From contig CAVTRT010000002.1 of assembly GCA_963737285.1 (NCBI GenBank), positions 496,001 through 560,000 of the forward strand: DNA of 64,000 nucleotides, given 5' to 3'. The notes beneath the pieces are model-generated. The model worked only from the letters and a program-made list of their open reading frames with translations. It did not search any database and had not been told where the DNA came from. A program made the translations under genes and the position numbers. Below, one piece after another: positions 25,119 through 34,276 of the stretch (the stretch's first letter is position 1; every line of letters begins with the position of its first letter). This stretch comes from Trebonia sp963737285. GTDB lineage: Bacteria > Actinomycetota > Actinomycetes > Streptosporangiales > Streptosporangiaceae.

Positions 25119-26790
25119 TTACCCGGTATGAATCATGACCGCGCCCGCCCCGCACCGCAAGGACAGCGGCCTGCGCCTGGTAGATGGCAGGCTCGCGGGG
25201 ATATAAGCCGAGCTTGAAGACGTAGACGCCGTCGTCGGAGAAGACCTGCCGGTAGTCGGCGCGGGGGTACAGCTGCGCGATGAACTGGGGCACGTTCGTG
25301 ATCGCGGGCGAGTAGCCGCTGTTGGGGCCGTCGAACACGATGTACTGCGTGTCGGGGTTGCCGTTGTTGCCGATCCAGAACGTGTCGCACCGCGCGGCCA
25401 GCGGCGCGAGCAGGGTCAAGGTGGTCGTGACCGTGGCCCCGGACGGCACCACGGCCATCGCGGCCTGATCGGCCGCCACGCCCGGCCCGATCTCGTACGT
25501 CTGCCCGTTCCACAGGCCAGACAGCGAGAACTGGAAGGCCAGCGGGACCGAGATCGCCAGCATCATCGCCGCACCGTGCCGCGCCGCGCCGCGTTTGACG
25601 ATCTCCCATTTTTCCCGAACGAGCCCATCCCCACGCCCTGCCGCAGCCGCCCTGTTCCACCGGCTCATCGCCTCAACGGCGGCAAGGAACAGGACCGGCA
25701 TGACCGTGGCGTTGTAGTGGTAAAGGGTGCCCCAGTAGCTGCTGTTCGTGGAGATGAAGCGCAGCAGCAGCGATGGCACCACGACGGCGGCGACCGGCGA
25801 GCCGAGGGCGATGAACGCTGTTGGCAGCAGCAGCAGGGCGAGCGTCTGCAGCTTGACCGGGTAAGCGTGCCCCACTTGCTGAAGCAGGCCGACGGCGGAG
25901 AACGGCGAGCCGCCGCCGACCACCCCGCCAAGGTCCCAGTACAGGTACCGGTGGGTCGGACTGAAGTGCGGGATGATCACCGTAATCTCCACCAGCGACC
26001 AGCCCAGCCCCCAGCAGAACAGGAATGCCCCGCCGACCGCGTCGCCAGCGATGTGCGAGAGGGCGCCCGCCGATGGCTTGCGGCCACCCCGGACGGCAGC
26101 GAGCCACATCAGCGCGCCGATCGCCGCGACGGTGAACCCTTGGTCCTCCTTGACGAAGACCAGCGGCAGCGCCCACCACAGGGCCGCCCGCGCCCGGCCG
26201 CGTAGCAAGGCCGACAGTGAAAATGCCAGCAGCGGGACGGCGAACGCGATCTCGTGGAAATCGAAGTCGATCATCTGCTGCAGGCCCCACGAGAAGCCAT
26301 AAGCGAACCCGATTGCCCGCCCGGCCCCCCGCCCCAGCAGCGCGGATCCCGCCTGCACCACCGGGAAGACCGACAACGCGGTCAGTACCGCCTGCGCGAC
26401 CAGCAGCGTGGCCGGCGAGGGAAACACCCGGAACAATGGCGCGATCAGCGCCACGATCACCTGGAAGTGGTCACCGAGCAGGTTAAACCCTGGACCGCGC
26501 ACGTTGACGATCGGCGCGCGCAGGTGGGCGTAGTCCTTCACGTACTCGGTGAAGATGCCCAGATCCCACGAGGAGGGGGTCAGCGTCCACAGCCGGTACA
26601 GCGAAATGACCAGGTACGCGCCGAGCACGACAGCGGCGATTAGCCATGTCGGCCAGTCCCGCCACACGCCTTCAGGCGCGGCCGTAGCCGACGCCGCCTC
26701 GGGCGCGGCACCGGTGGCTAGGTCCTGGGGGGACGATCTTGCGGCTTCCCGGGCAGGCTGTGACCCGGGGTCGTGGCGCTCTTCCAGCAT
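25119..26790 (-). CDS. DUF2079 family multi-pass membrane protein
   Basis: About 560 residues with 9-11 membrane helices and a C-terminal soluble part (WIGNNGNPDTQYIVFDGP, VFSDDGVYVFKLG). DUF2079 proteins resemble GT-C type membrane glycosyltransferases; the LGIFTEYVKDYAHLRAP loop after the first helix is the family hallmark. As sequenced, the frame runs on without stop into fabG. A TAA in another frame at 25121-25119, just before the fabG ribosome binding site, is the likely true end if one base is extra upstream. Start taken at 26790; an ATG at 26832 would lie inside the ABC remnant. Confidence 0.75.
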
Positions 26791-26807
26791 CACAAGTAAT
26801 CTACCGC

Positions 26808-27052
26808 TTACTTCAAGCGGGAGCGGATCCATCGACCGTCGCGCCGTAGGTCTGCGCCGAGGATGGTAAACTCGCCTTCTGTGGGCGCTGGCACGCAGCC
26901 GATCATCCGCATGGCGGACGACTTGCCCGCGCTGTTGGGGCCAAGGAAGACGAAGACCTCGCCTTGGCAGAGCTCGAAGTCAATCCCACCAACCGCGTAA
27001 AGCCCCCGAATCGCTTCGTGAGGCCGCGAGCGCGGACCAGAACCTCAGGCAC
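26808..27052 (-). pseudogene. ABC transporter ATPase remnant (N-terminal fragment)
   Basis: Starting at a GTG (27052): VPEVLVRARGLTKRFGGFT, then after a one-base shift IDFELCQGEVFVFLGPNSAGKSS with a Walker A (GPNSAGKSS instead of the usual GPNGAGKS), MRMIGC, EGEFTILGADLRRDG, and a stop TAA at 26810-26808. Only about 80 of the ~300 residues expected are left: no Q-loop, signature or Walker B. A decayed or truncated drug-export type ATPase gene. Confidence 0.75.
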
Positions 27053-27187
27053 CCGATGGAGACTAACTGACAGTTTCCGAACAATTTACTGAGTATGCGG
27101 GTACTAGTGAGGCTCCAAGGGTAGTGTACGGCCCAGGTCACCGGAGGTGCTGGGCACGTCGGGGACCAGCGAGAGGACGCAAAGCAG

Positions 27188-27685
27188 TTGAGGCTCATCC
27201 GAGATCTGTACAGCCGTTTCCGCCATATCGTGCATGAGGTCGCTAAGTTCGGAATTGTCGGTGCCCTCGGTGCGGTGCTTCAGTTCGCGGTGCAGGACAC
27301 CCTGCACTTCAAGGTCGGGATGGGCGCGCTGACCGCGGAGTTCGTCGGCATCATGGGCGGCATCGTCTTGACGTTCTTCGGCAACCGCTACTGGACGTAC
27401 CGGGACCGCCGGAGCCACGGCAGGGAGTTTGTCAGGGAGTCTGCGCTTTTCCTCGTGATGAGCATTCTCGGCACGGCCATCCAGTTGGGCCTGCAGGCGG
27501 TCGTGACCTACGGGTTCGACCTCAGGGACGGCCTGTCCTACAACCTCGCGACAGCCTTCGGCATCGGCATCGCCACCATGTTCCGCCTGTTCGCCTACCG
27601 CACGTTCGTCTTCAAGCCAGTTCGGCCGACGGGGACTGGCGAGGCCATCGAGGAACTCCAGCCGCAGACCGCTCGCTCGCTTTAG
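27188..27685 (+). CDS. GtrA family membrane protein
   Basis: 165 residues with four membrane helices; FGIVGALGAVLQFAVQ at the first, FFGNRYWTYRDRR in the middle loop and MFRLFAYRTFVFKP at the end are the GtrA signature. GtrA-like proteins are thought to flip or handle lipid-linked sugars for surface glycans. TTG start at 27188, weak ribosome binding site. Stop overlaps the convergent GT51 stop by 4 bp. Confidence 0.85.
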   Translation: MRLIRDLYSRFRHIVHEVAKFGIVGALGAVLQFAVQDTLHFKVGMGALTAEFVGIMGGIVLTFFGNRYWTYRDRRSHGREFVRESALFLVMSILGTAIQLGLQAVVTYGFDLRDGLSYNLATAFGIGIATMFRLFAYRTFVFKPVRPTGTGEAIEELQPQTARSL

Positions 27686-28578
27686 CAGTCCGGGCTGTGG
27701 CCCGGCGTGAGGTTGAGCGGCGCGTTGAGCGCGACCTGGCCTTGCTGCGGGGTCAGGCTCCCGACGGTGACCATCCGGCTGATGACGTGCGTCAGCCGGG
27801 CTTGGGCCTGCGTCGGGTGAGTGATGGGGTCGTCGTAGTCCGGTGCGTTGACGACGCCGGCCAGCATCGCGCCCTGCGTGACCGTCAGGTCCTGCGGCGG
27901 ATGGCCAAAGTAGCCACAGCTCGCGGCCTGCAGGCCGTAGTAGTCGTTGCCGTAGTAGGCCGCCTCCGCGTAGAGCCGCAGGATCTCGGGCTTGCTGTAC
28001 ATGGCGGAGAGCTTGACGGCGAGCGCGACCTCAATCAGATCGCCCTTCGCGGTGTCGTGCTGGGGCGAATCAGCCCCTACGTACAACAGCTTGGCCAGCT
28101 GGACATCGATGGTGGCGCCGCCCTGAGCCGGACCGCCGGTGACCACGCTCTTGATGGCCCTGCCGAGCGCGAGGACGTCAAGGCCGCCGATCTCTGTCCC
28201 GGAGTAGAACCGGTGGTCCTCGGTGGCGACTAGGGGCCGGGAGAAGTTCGCCGGGGCGGGTGGCCCCGGATAAGCAATGTGGTGCTCGCGCGCCAGCTGT
28301 GCGGCCCGCGTGGTGGCCTGCCCCGCCGACGGGGTGACGGCGAGCAGCAGCGCGAAGGCGAGCAGCAAGCAGGCGATAATCGAGGTGACCGTGAGCGTGG
28401 CCCGGTACAGGAACGTGCGCAGCGGACGGCGCGGCCTGCCTCCTGGCCGGCCTGCGGTGCTGCCGCGCCCGCTGTCCGCCTCGCCATCCGCCCCGCCGTC
28501 CGCCTCGACAATGGGCAGCGGCACCGTCGTTTCGGCCTCGCTAGGGTCGCAGAAGTCCCAGTGCCCGTAGGGGGCCAT
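27682..28578 (-). CDS. Monofunctional GT51 peptidoglycan glycosyltransferase
   Basis: About 298 residues: cytoplasmic Gly/Arg-rich tail, one membrane anchor (about 60-85), then a GT51 domain with VATEDHRFYSGTEIGGLDVL (catalytic Glu), the QGGATIDVQLAKLLYVG block, and AYYGNDYYGLQAASCGYFGH. Polymerises lipid II outside the membrane. No transpeptidase domain follows, so it is an MtgA-like enzyme. ATG at 28578 chosen (GAGG upstream); 28593 is an alternative. Confidence 0.88.
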   Translation of the reverse strand: MAPYGHWDFCDPSEAETTVPLPIVEADGGADGEADSGRGSTAGRPGGRPRRPLRTFLYRATLTVTSIIACLLLAFALLLAVTPSAGQATTRAAQLAREHHIAYPGPPAPANFSRPLVATEDHRFYSGTEIGGLDVLALGRAIKSVVTGGPAQGGATIDVQLAKLLYVGADSPQHDTAKGDLIEVALAVKLSAMYSKPEILRLYAEAAYYGNDYYGLQAASCGYFGHPPQDLTVTQGAMLAGVVNAPDYDDPITHPTQAQARLTHVISRMVTVGSLTPQQGQVALNAPLNLTPGHSPDC

Positions 28579-28723
28579 GCCCGCCCTCCCCATCCCGTCC
28601 CGTCGCGTCCGTTAGTTAGAACGCCCGCGGCGGCCGTAGGGTTGCGCGCCGGGCCGACGAAGTGTTTCGTAACGGTGCCCGCGATGCGCTACAGTAAGCC
28701 TGCTGGCGGGTCTTCGCTAGCAT

Positions 28724-28797
<74 letters not shown>

Positions 28798-28860
28798 CTA
28801 GGGTAGTCGGAAGCGGTAACGGCGGCTAGGAACGACTAGCGCCACTGGTGGCTGGTTGAC

Positions 28861-28899
28861 CATGCACATCTTGAGCATGCACATCTTGAGCATGCACAG
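28861..28899. repeat. Non-coding 15-bp tandem repeat
   Basis: CATGCACATCTTGAG at 28861-28875 and 28876-28890, then a partial third CATGCACAG. It lies between the tRNA and the basic protein gene and may be part of its promoter region. Confidence 0.75.
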
Positions 28900-29021
28900 C
28901 ACTGCTTCGTGGGCTTACGCGCCACTATTACAGCGTGCTACCTTTCGACAACGATGTGTAAAACTCGCAGGGTGTGGAATTAGACTCCTCGTATCTGGTC
29001 AAGATTCGGGGGGATAGATCA

Positions 29022-30156
29022 GTGCCCACTGACACTGCGAAGCGCGCTACCACGAGGTCGGCCACGGCCAAGGCGAGCGCCGCGAAGCCGAGCTCAGCCA
29101 AGCCGAGCGCCAGGAACGCGGCCACCGGGACCTCAGCCACTGGGACCAAGGCGTCCGCAGGCCGGGCGACCAATACCCGGACCACCACGAGCCGGGCGAC
29201 AACCAGCAGAGGGGCGACCACGTCCGCCCCAACGCCGCGGGCTGTCTCCGCGGCGGCGACCAAGGTGACGACCGCTGCCACGAAGCTGAACTCGGCGGCC
29301 AGCAAGGCCACCACGTCGGCCAGGACAATGACGACTGCCCTGCAGTCGATCAGCACCGCCACCAAGGCGATGGAGTCAGCCGTTAAGTCACTCACCGATG
29401 CGGCCAAGGCAATGTCGTCTGCGACCGCCACCGCCGGGGCAGCGGCCAAGACTACGCCCGCGGGCAAGAGTGCACGCACGCAGACCACGCGCGCCTCCCG
29501 CCCCGCCACCGGCGCGACGGCCGCCCGTTCCACCGGGACGCGAGCCTCCACCGCCAAGACGTCAGCCAAGACATCGGCCATCAAGGATGCCGCCGGGTCG
29601 CGCGCGAGCGCGTCTACGGGGACGAGGGCCGCCGCCACGCGGACGTCCGACGCTGGCAAGTCGGCCAGCAGGGGAACCACCACGAGCAAGGCCGCCAGCG
29701 CCAAGACCGCCAGCACCAAGGCCAGCAACGACAAGGCCGCCACTGGCAGGACCGCGGCGTCAAGGAGTGCGTTGGCGGGCACGCGGACCACCGCGACCGC
29801 CGGGCCGAAGGGGGGCTTCGACACCAAGGCCGCCGCGGGCACCAAGGCGGGCGTCGGCCAAGCCGTCATCCAGCAATGGCTCCGCCAACGGTGCTGGCAA
29901 GGCGAACGGCGGTAAGGCGAGCGCTGCCAGCTCAAAGGCCGATTCGGCCAAGCCGAAGGCCTCGAGGTCCACGAAAAAGGCTGACAAGAAGCCCGACAAG
30001 AAGCCTGACGCCAAGCCCGACATGGACGGCGCGACGGTGCCGGAGCCGCGGGCAGAGGAGTCCGGGCCGGGCGCGCCGCGCGAACCGCTGCCCACGGCTG
30101 CCAACGCGCTGCCGCGGCCGACGCCCGACGCGGTCTTCAGCGGCCTGACCCGCTAA
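29022..30156 (+). CDS. Basic Ala/Thr/Ser/Lys-rich protein, histone H1-like composition (one frameshift)
   Basis: GTG at 29022 follows GGGGGAT. About 375 residues almost entirely of A, T, S, K, R and G, with recurrent K-A-S, T-K-A and T-S-R units; the only less biased part is a central helix-prone stretch (TTALQSISTATKAMESAVKS). Near 29860 the frame shifts by one base: KAGVGQ in one frame, then ASAKPSSSNGSANGAGKANG and KKADKKPDKKP in the next, ending with an acidic/Pro tail. Composition resembles the tails of HupB or histone H1-like proteins, so nucleic-acid binding is plausible. The opposite strand also has a long open frame, but it is Val/Ala/Leu-rich and has no start signal. Confidence 0.55.
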
Positions 30157-30305
30157 ACCATCGACACGAAAGACACAACGACGTGAACTCAGTAGCACGC
30201 GGTGCCGCCGAGCCGGCCCGCCGTCAGCGCGTCCAGCGCGCGACCCGTCGCCCACCGTCCGCCCCGCGCGGAATCCGCCGACCGAAGCTGGTGTTAAATA
30301 CGCTC

Positions 30306-30749
30306 ATGTCAATCGAAGGACAGTACGAGCCAAGCCCGCAGCAGTGGGTCCGGGACCAGGTCGAGCAGTACGAGGGATCGGGCGGGGTGCAGGGCACTAC
30401 CCTGCTGGATACCGGCCTTCCGGTAGTCATCGTCACCAACCTCGGCGCGAAGACCGGCAAGGTGCGCAAGACGCCGCTGATGCGTGTGGAGCACGAGGGC
30501 AAGTACGCTGCCGTCGGCTCGAAGGGCGGCGCTCCCGAGGACCCGCAATGGGTCAACAACCTCCGGGTCAATCCGCGGGTCGAGGTCCAGGATGGCACCT
30601 TCAAGGGGGTCATGGTCGCTCGCGAGGTCAGCGGCGAGGAGCGCGCGGCCTGGTGGGAGCGCTCGGTCGCGGCCTTCCCGCCGTACGCCGAGTACCAGCT
30701 CAAGACCGACCGCCTCATCCCGGTCTTCGTCCTGGAACCGGTCGGCTAG
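30306..30749 (+). CDS. F420/deazaflavin-dependent nitroreductase family protein (DDN-like)
   Basis: 147 residues. Typical features: VIVTNLGAKTGKVRKTPLMRVEHEGKYA, GSKGGAPEDPQWVNNLRVNP and the closing PPYAEYQLKTDRLIPVFVLEP. Members bind F420 and reduce quinones, nitroimidazoles or other hydrophobic substrates. ATG at 30306 begins MSIEGQYEPSPQQWVRDQVE, the usual opening; the longer upstream frame is Arg/Pro-rich and not part of the family. Confidence 0.92.
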   Translation: MSIEGQYEPSPQQWVRDQVEQYEGSGGVQGTTLLDTGLPVVIVTNLGAKTGKVRKTPLMRVEHEGKYAAVGSKGGAPEDPQWVNNLRVNPRVEVQDGTFKGVMVAREVSGEERAAWWERSVAAFPPYAEYQLKTDRLIPVFVLEPVG

Positions 30750-30818
30750 CTAGCAGGCCGGACTTGCCTGGTCATGGGTCGGCGGCGCTGCCGCGGCGGT
30801 GTTGCTGGCTCATGATCG

Positions 30819-31628
30819 TCAGCCCTGACGGGCGATTTCCAGGTGGTGGGCGTGCTCGGCCTGGAGCCAGCCCGCCCCGGCACCGCCCAGCCGTGGATCG
30901 AGGCCGGCGGTGCTGACAGCGCAGACCTCAACAGCGTCGAGGTAGCAGAAGTCCGCCCCGACCCGCGCGCGGAACTCTTCCGCGTCACCCACGTGGCCAT
31001 GGCCGGGCACGACGAACTGAACTTCTCGCACCGACGCCAGCCGCGCCAGTCCCGCCCGGTACTGCCCGAATGGATCGTCGCCGGACGGGTCGAGCAGTGG
31101 GATCTCCACGTCGGACAGCATGTCCCCGGCTACCAGGACGCCCGCTTCTGGCAAGAAGACCGCCCCGTGACCCGGCGAGTGCGCGTCGTGCGCGATGACA
31201 AGGGCCGCCGGCCCGTCCCAGGGGATCTGCCCACCCCCAGGAACCACCTCCAGCAGGCCGAAAAGCCCTAGGTCGTGGCCGGGTGCCTCGGCGGACATCT
31301 CCGCGATCATCACCGAGCGGTCGCGCGCGCAGGCCGCGACCGCCTCATGGGTCGCGTACCGGGGCACCGACGAGCCCAGGCAGCCGGCCCACAGCACATG
31401 ATCCCAGTGCGCGTGAGTCGCCCAGCCGACCACCGGGGCTAGTTCGCGGGAGGCCAGCCACTCCCCCAGGATGGCGAGTTCCTGACGCGTCAGCGCCGGG
31501 TCGATCAGCAGGCAGCCGCCTGCGCCGCCTGCGACGATCGTGGTGGTTGTGAGGTAAACCGGGCTCATCGTGACGTAGACACCCGGAGCGATCTCCGACG
31601 GCGTCACGGCTTTCGCCCGACCGCGCAC
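30819..31628 (-). CDS. MBL-fold metallo-hydrolase
   Basis: 269 residues. Zinc ligands visible: THAHWDH (HxHxDH), AHDAHSPGHGAVF, AGDMLSDVEIP and PGHGHVGDAEEF. Hydrolase of unknown substrate; glyoxalase-II-like arrangement but with a long C-terminal tail. Its 5' end overlaps the 3' end of the upstream methyltransferase by 25 bp, so they form one transcript. Confidence 0.85.
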   Translation of the reverse strand: MRGRAKAVTPSEIAPGVYVTMSPVYLTTTTIVAGGAGGCLLIDPALTRQELAILGEWLASRELAPVVGWATHAHWDHVLWAGCLGSSVPRYATHEAVAACARDRSVMIAEMSAEAPGHDLGLFGLLEVVPGGGQIPWDGPAALVIAHDAHSPGHGAVFLPEAGVLVAGDMLSDVEIPLLDPSGDDPFGQYRAGLARLASVREVQFVVPGHGHVGDAEEFRARVGADFCYLDAVEVCAVSTAGLDPRLGGAGAGWLQAEHAHHLEIARQG

Positions 31629-32336
31629 AGCATCAGCCCTGGCTCGGCCGCCCCGCTCTCGGTGGGCTCCAGCCGCACTCCCGGTGCCTGTACCTCCAGC
31701 CCGGCGAGGAACGACTCGACGTCCTGCGCCGTCAGCCCTGTCCCCCCAGCCGCGTCGGGGAGCCTTCCGGCGCCGCCCGCGCCGCAGGTCACGACGGCGT
31801 AGCTACCCGGTGCCAGCCCGCGGGTGAGTACCCCGACGACGGCCCGCGCGGTACCGGCGTCAACCACCTGCAGGACCAGGCCGAGCACCAGGCACACCGG
31901 CCTGGTGAAGTCCAGCAGGGGCCGCAGCGACCATAGCAGCGCCTCGGGCTGCAGCTAGGTCTCCCTCGATAACCCGCACCCGGGCCGGCGGCCTGACCCC
32001 GGTCAGCAAGGCGGCCGCGTGCGACACGACCGCCGGGTCACGGTCCACATAGACCACCCGGGCGTCGCGGCAGGCACTCAGCACGGCCTCATGCGTCGCC
32101 GGCTGCGTCGGCAGCCCGCAGCCGAGGTCAATGAACTGGGTCACGCCGCTGCGGGCCAGGTTGCTGGCAGCAGTGGTCTGGAACGTTCGGGAAAGGGAGA
32201 GCAGGGTACGCGCTCGGGGGTACATGCCCTGCAGGCGGCCAGCCAGCCCGCGGTCGGCGGCGAAATTGGCGCGGCCGCCGAGTAGGTAGTCGTAGGCGCG
32301 GGCCAGGGAAGGGGTACTTGTATCGATGGCCTGCAC
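31604..32336 (-). CDS. SAM-dependent methyltransferase, SMT family (one frameshift)
   Basis: Actinobacterial S-adenosyl methyltransferase with the family opening IDTSTPSLARAYDYLLGGRANFAADR, the SAM site FIDLGCGLPTQPATHEAV, YVDRDPAVVSHA and VRVIEGDL. After GDL the frame changes: in the next frame it reads LQPEALLWSLRPLLDF and CLVLGLVLQVVDAG, so one extra base lies near 31954-31957. GTG at 32336 is the likely start. All motifs remain, so the gene is probably intact. Substrate unknown. Confidence 0.75.
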
Positions 32337-32372
32337 CCGGCCAAGCGTAGCGGCCTCGGTAGAGTATCCGCC

Positions 32373-33152
32373 GTGGAAGAGCAGGAAAAGCTGAGGCGCG
32401 CCTCGTCGTTCGGCTCGGTCGCGCAGGCATACGCGGAGCACCGGCCGGACTACCCGCAGGCGGCCGTGCGATGGGCACTGGAGCCGGCCGGCACGAAGGT
32501 GAGCGGACTGCGCGTGCTTGACCTCGGGGCGGGCACTGGCAAGCTGACGGCGGTCCTTGCCGGACTCGGCGCCGACGTCACCGCCGTCGAGCCGGATGAG
32601 GCGATGCTCGCCGAGCTACAGCGACGCTACCCGGACGTGACGGCGCGCCGCGGCAGCGCCGAAGCGATCCCGCTGCCGGACGCCTCGGTGGACGCGGTGC
32701 TGTGCGGGCAGGCGATGCACTGGTTCGACATGGACCGCGCCGTGCCGGAGATCGCCCGGGTGCTGGTGCCTGGCGGGCCGCTGGCCGGGATGTGGAACGC
32801 CGACGACGACCGAGTCGAGTGGGTCGAGGAGATGCAGTCAGTGGCCGCCGAGGCCGCGTCACCGTCGCTGTCCCGCCGCCGGGCGCAGGCGGCTCACTTC
32901 GGCGTGCACCAGTTCGGGACGGCGTTCTTCGGGCCGGTGGAGCAGGGCGAGTTCACGCACGGGCAGGTCTACACGGCGCAGTCGCTGGTCGCGCTCATGG
33001 GCACTCACTCCCAGGTCCTCATCATGGCCGATGCGATGCGTTCCCGCCTGCTGTCCAACATCAGCTCCTATCTGGCGACGCGCCCGGAGACCGCTAGCGG
33101 CGAGTTCACGCTGCCGATGGTGACCGCGGTGGTCCGGTCGGTTCGGCTGTAG
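32373..33152 (+). CDS. Class I SAM-dependent methyltransferase
   Basis: 259 residues. Motif I VLDLGAGTGKLTAVL, motif II acidic VTAVEPDEAML, then AEAIPLPDASVDAVLCGQAMHWFD and VLVPGGPLAGMWN: Methyltransf_11 type. GTG start at 32373, 36 bp from the divergent methyltransferase start. The FGSVAQAYAEHRPDYP opening is frequent in small-molecule or tRNA-modifying enzymes of this group; substrate unknown. Confidence 0.88.
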   Translation: MEEQEKLRRASSFGSVAQAYAEHRPDYPQAAVRWALEPAGTKVSGLRVLDLGAGTGKLTAVLAGLGADVTAVEPDEAMLAELQRRYPDVTARRGSAEAIPLPDASVDAVLCGQAMHWFDMDRAVPEIARVLVPGGPLAGMWNADDDRVEWVEEMQSVAAEAASPSLSRRRAQAAHFGVHQFGTAFFGPVEQGEFTHGQVYTAQSLVALMGTHSQVLIMADAMRSRLLSNISSYLATRPETASGEFTLPMVTAVVRSVRL

Positions 33153-33209
33153 GTCCCTGTTGCCACAGCCGTCCGGTCCACCGGGCGGATGTGGCCGTAG
33201 AGTCGCGTC

Positions 33210-33497
33210 ATGGACACCGACCTTGACACGCTTTCCTCCCGCGAACTGCACGACATGGCGATCGCGCACGCGCTGCGGCATGGCGACGTGCGCTTCCTAT
33301 GGGACCTGCTGCGGGCCCTGCCAGCGGCAGCCGAGATCGAGGGCGACCCGCAGGAGGCCAGCCGGGACCTGACGAAGGTGTCCGCGCTGATCTCCGACGC
33401 GCTGGATTCCGGCAGGGGCGCGGAGGCCGAGGCACTGCGGCCGCTGTACCTTGACTACCTCAGCAAGCACCGGGACGCGGGAGCTGACGGCAGCTAA
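33210..33497 (+). CDS. Small conserved hypothetical protein
   Basis: 95 residues, mostly alpha-helical and acidic (SSRELHDMAIAHALRHGDVRF, DLTKVSALISDALDSG). No catalytic motif or membrane segment. It is followed 5 bp later by a strong terminator hairpin, which supports it as a real gene. Function unknown. Confidence 0.65.
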   Translation: MDTDLDTLSSRELHDMAIAHALRHGDVRFLWDLLRALPAAAEIEGDPQEASRDLTKVSALISDALDSGRGAEAEALRPLYLDYLSKHRDAGADGS

Positions 33498-33502
33498 GCG
33501 AC

Positions 33503-33539
33503 AGGCGCGGCACGCCCGGTTGCCCGGCGTGCCGCGCCT
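33503..33539 (+). terminator. Strong terminator hairpin
   Basis: Perfect 14-bp arms AGGCGCGGCACGCC (33503-33516) and GGCGTGCCGCGCCT (33526-33539) with a 9-nt loop, just after the small gene and ahead of the convergent yceI gene. Confidence 0.9.
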
Positions 33540-33612
33540 GATCGCTGGCTGTATGAAGCTGTGCTGCTGGCGAGCTGTACTGCCGCTTCGCCGTACCGCT
33601 GACAGGGCGGGC

Positions 33613-34164
33613 CTAGCTCTGCAGGACGGCCTCGATCTCCAGGGTGATGGTGACCTTCTCGCTCACGATGACGCCACCAGCAACGCCCGGGATCGCGCCA
33701 TTGAAGGCGACGCCGAAGTCGCTGCGCTTGATCTCGGTGGTGGCCGTGAAGCCGACGCGGGTGCCGCCGTAAGCGTCCGGGCCAACGCCGTTGATCTCCA
33801 GGCTGAAGACGACCGGCTTGGTGACGCCCTTGATCGTGAGGTCACCCTCGAGGAGGAACTCGCCGCCCTCGTCCTTGATGGCGGTGGACGCGAACGTCCA
33901 GGTCGGGTGCTTCTCAACCTCGAAGAAGTCAGCGCTCTTGATGTGCCCGTCGCGCTGCTCGTTGTTGGTGTTGATCGAGGACGCGTCGATCGTGGCGGTA
34001 ACGCTGGACGCCAGCGGGTCCTCACCGGTCACGATGGTGCCCTCGAACTTGTCGAAGCGGCCCTTGACCTTGCTCACCGCCATGTGACGGACGCTGAAGC
34101 CGACCTCCGAGTGAACGGGGTCGATGGCCCAGGTGCCGGCGACGTAGCCAGGGATCTCCGTCAT
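33613..34164 (-). CDS. YceI family protein
   Basis: 183 residues with the YceI lipocalin-like pattern: WAIDPVHSEVGFSVRHMAVSKVKGRF, HIKSADFFEVEKHP, FLLEGDLTIKGVTKPVVF and FNGAIPGVAGGVIVSEKV. YceI proteins bind polyprenoid lipids such as isoprenoid quinones. No signal peptide, so cytoplasmic. Divergent from a HxlR regulator with a palindromic site in between, a common pairing that suggests control by that regulator, perhaps in response to quinone or electrophile stress. Confidence 0.93.
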   Translation of the reverse strand: MTEIPGYVAGTWAIDPVHSEVGFSVRHMAVSKVKGRFDKFEGTIVTGEDPLASSVTATIDASSINTNNEQRDGHIKSADFFEVEKHPTWTFASTAIKDEGGEFLLEGDLTIKGVTKPVVFSLEINGVGPDAYGGTRVGFTATTEIKRSDFGVAFNGAIPGVAGGVIVSEKVTITLEIEAVLQS

Positions 34165-34210
34165 GATGCCTCCAGGGGGTTAGTATGCGCCAGTGCGTTA
34201 GTTCTGAATA

Positions 34211-34276
34211 GTAACCATGGATGATTGAAGTGTCAACCACTATCTTCACGGTCGCCAGCGCCGTAACCTGGGTTAC
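34211..34276. promoter_or_regulatory. Candidate HxlR operator
   Basis: GTAACC-TG-GGTTAC, a perfect 14-bp palindrome at 34263-34276, touches the hxlR start codon; a second half-site GTAACC lies at 34211-34216. It fits autoregulation and control of the divergent yceI gene. Confidence 0.5.

Noticed and set aside
24337..26832. A single 831-residue DUF2079-FabG fusion enzyme
   Set aside because: FabG has its own ribosome binding site and a standard N-terminus, and a nearby out-of-frame stop suggests an indel; no functional logic for the fusion.
28928..29935. Long open frame on the minus strand opposite the basic Ala/Lys-rich gene
   Set aside because: Its product is a monotonous Val/Ala/Leu string created by the biased codons of the plus-strand gene; there is no ribosome binding site or domain.
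31604..33152. The two divergent methyltransferases as an antibiotic-resistance rRNA methylase pair
   Set aside because: Neither shows rRNA-methylase motifs; they belong to general SMT and Methyltransf_11 groups with unknown substrates.
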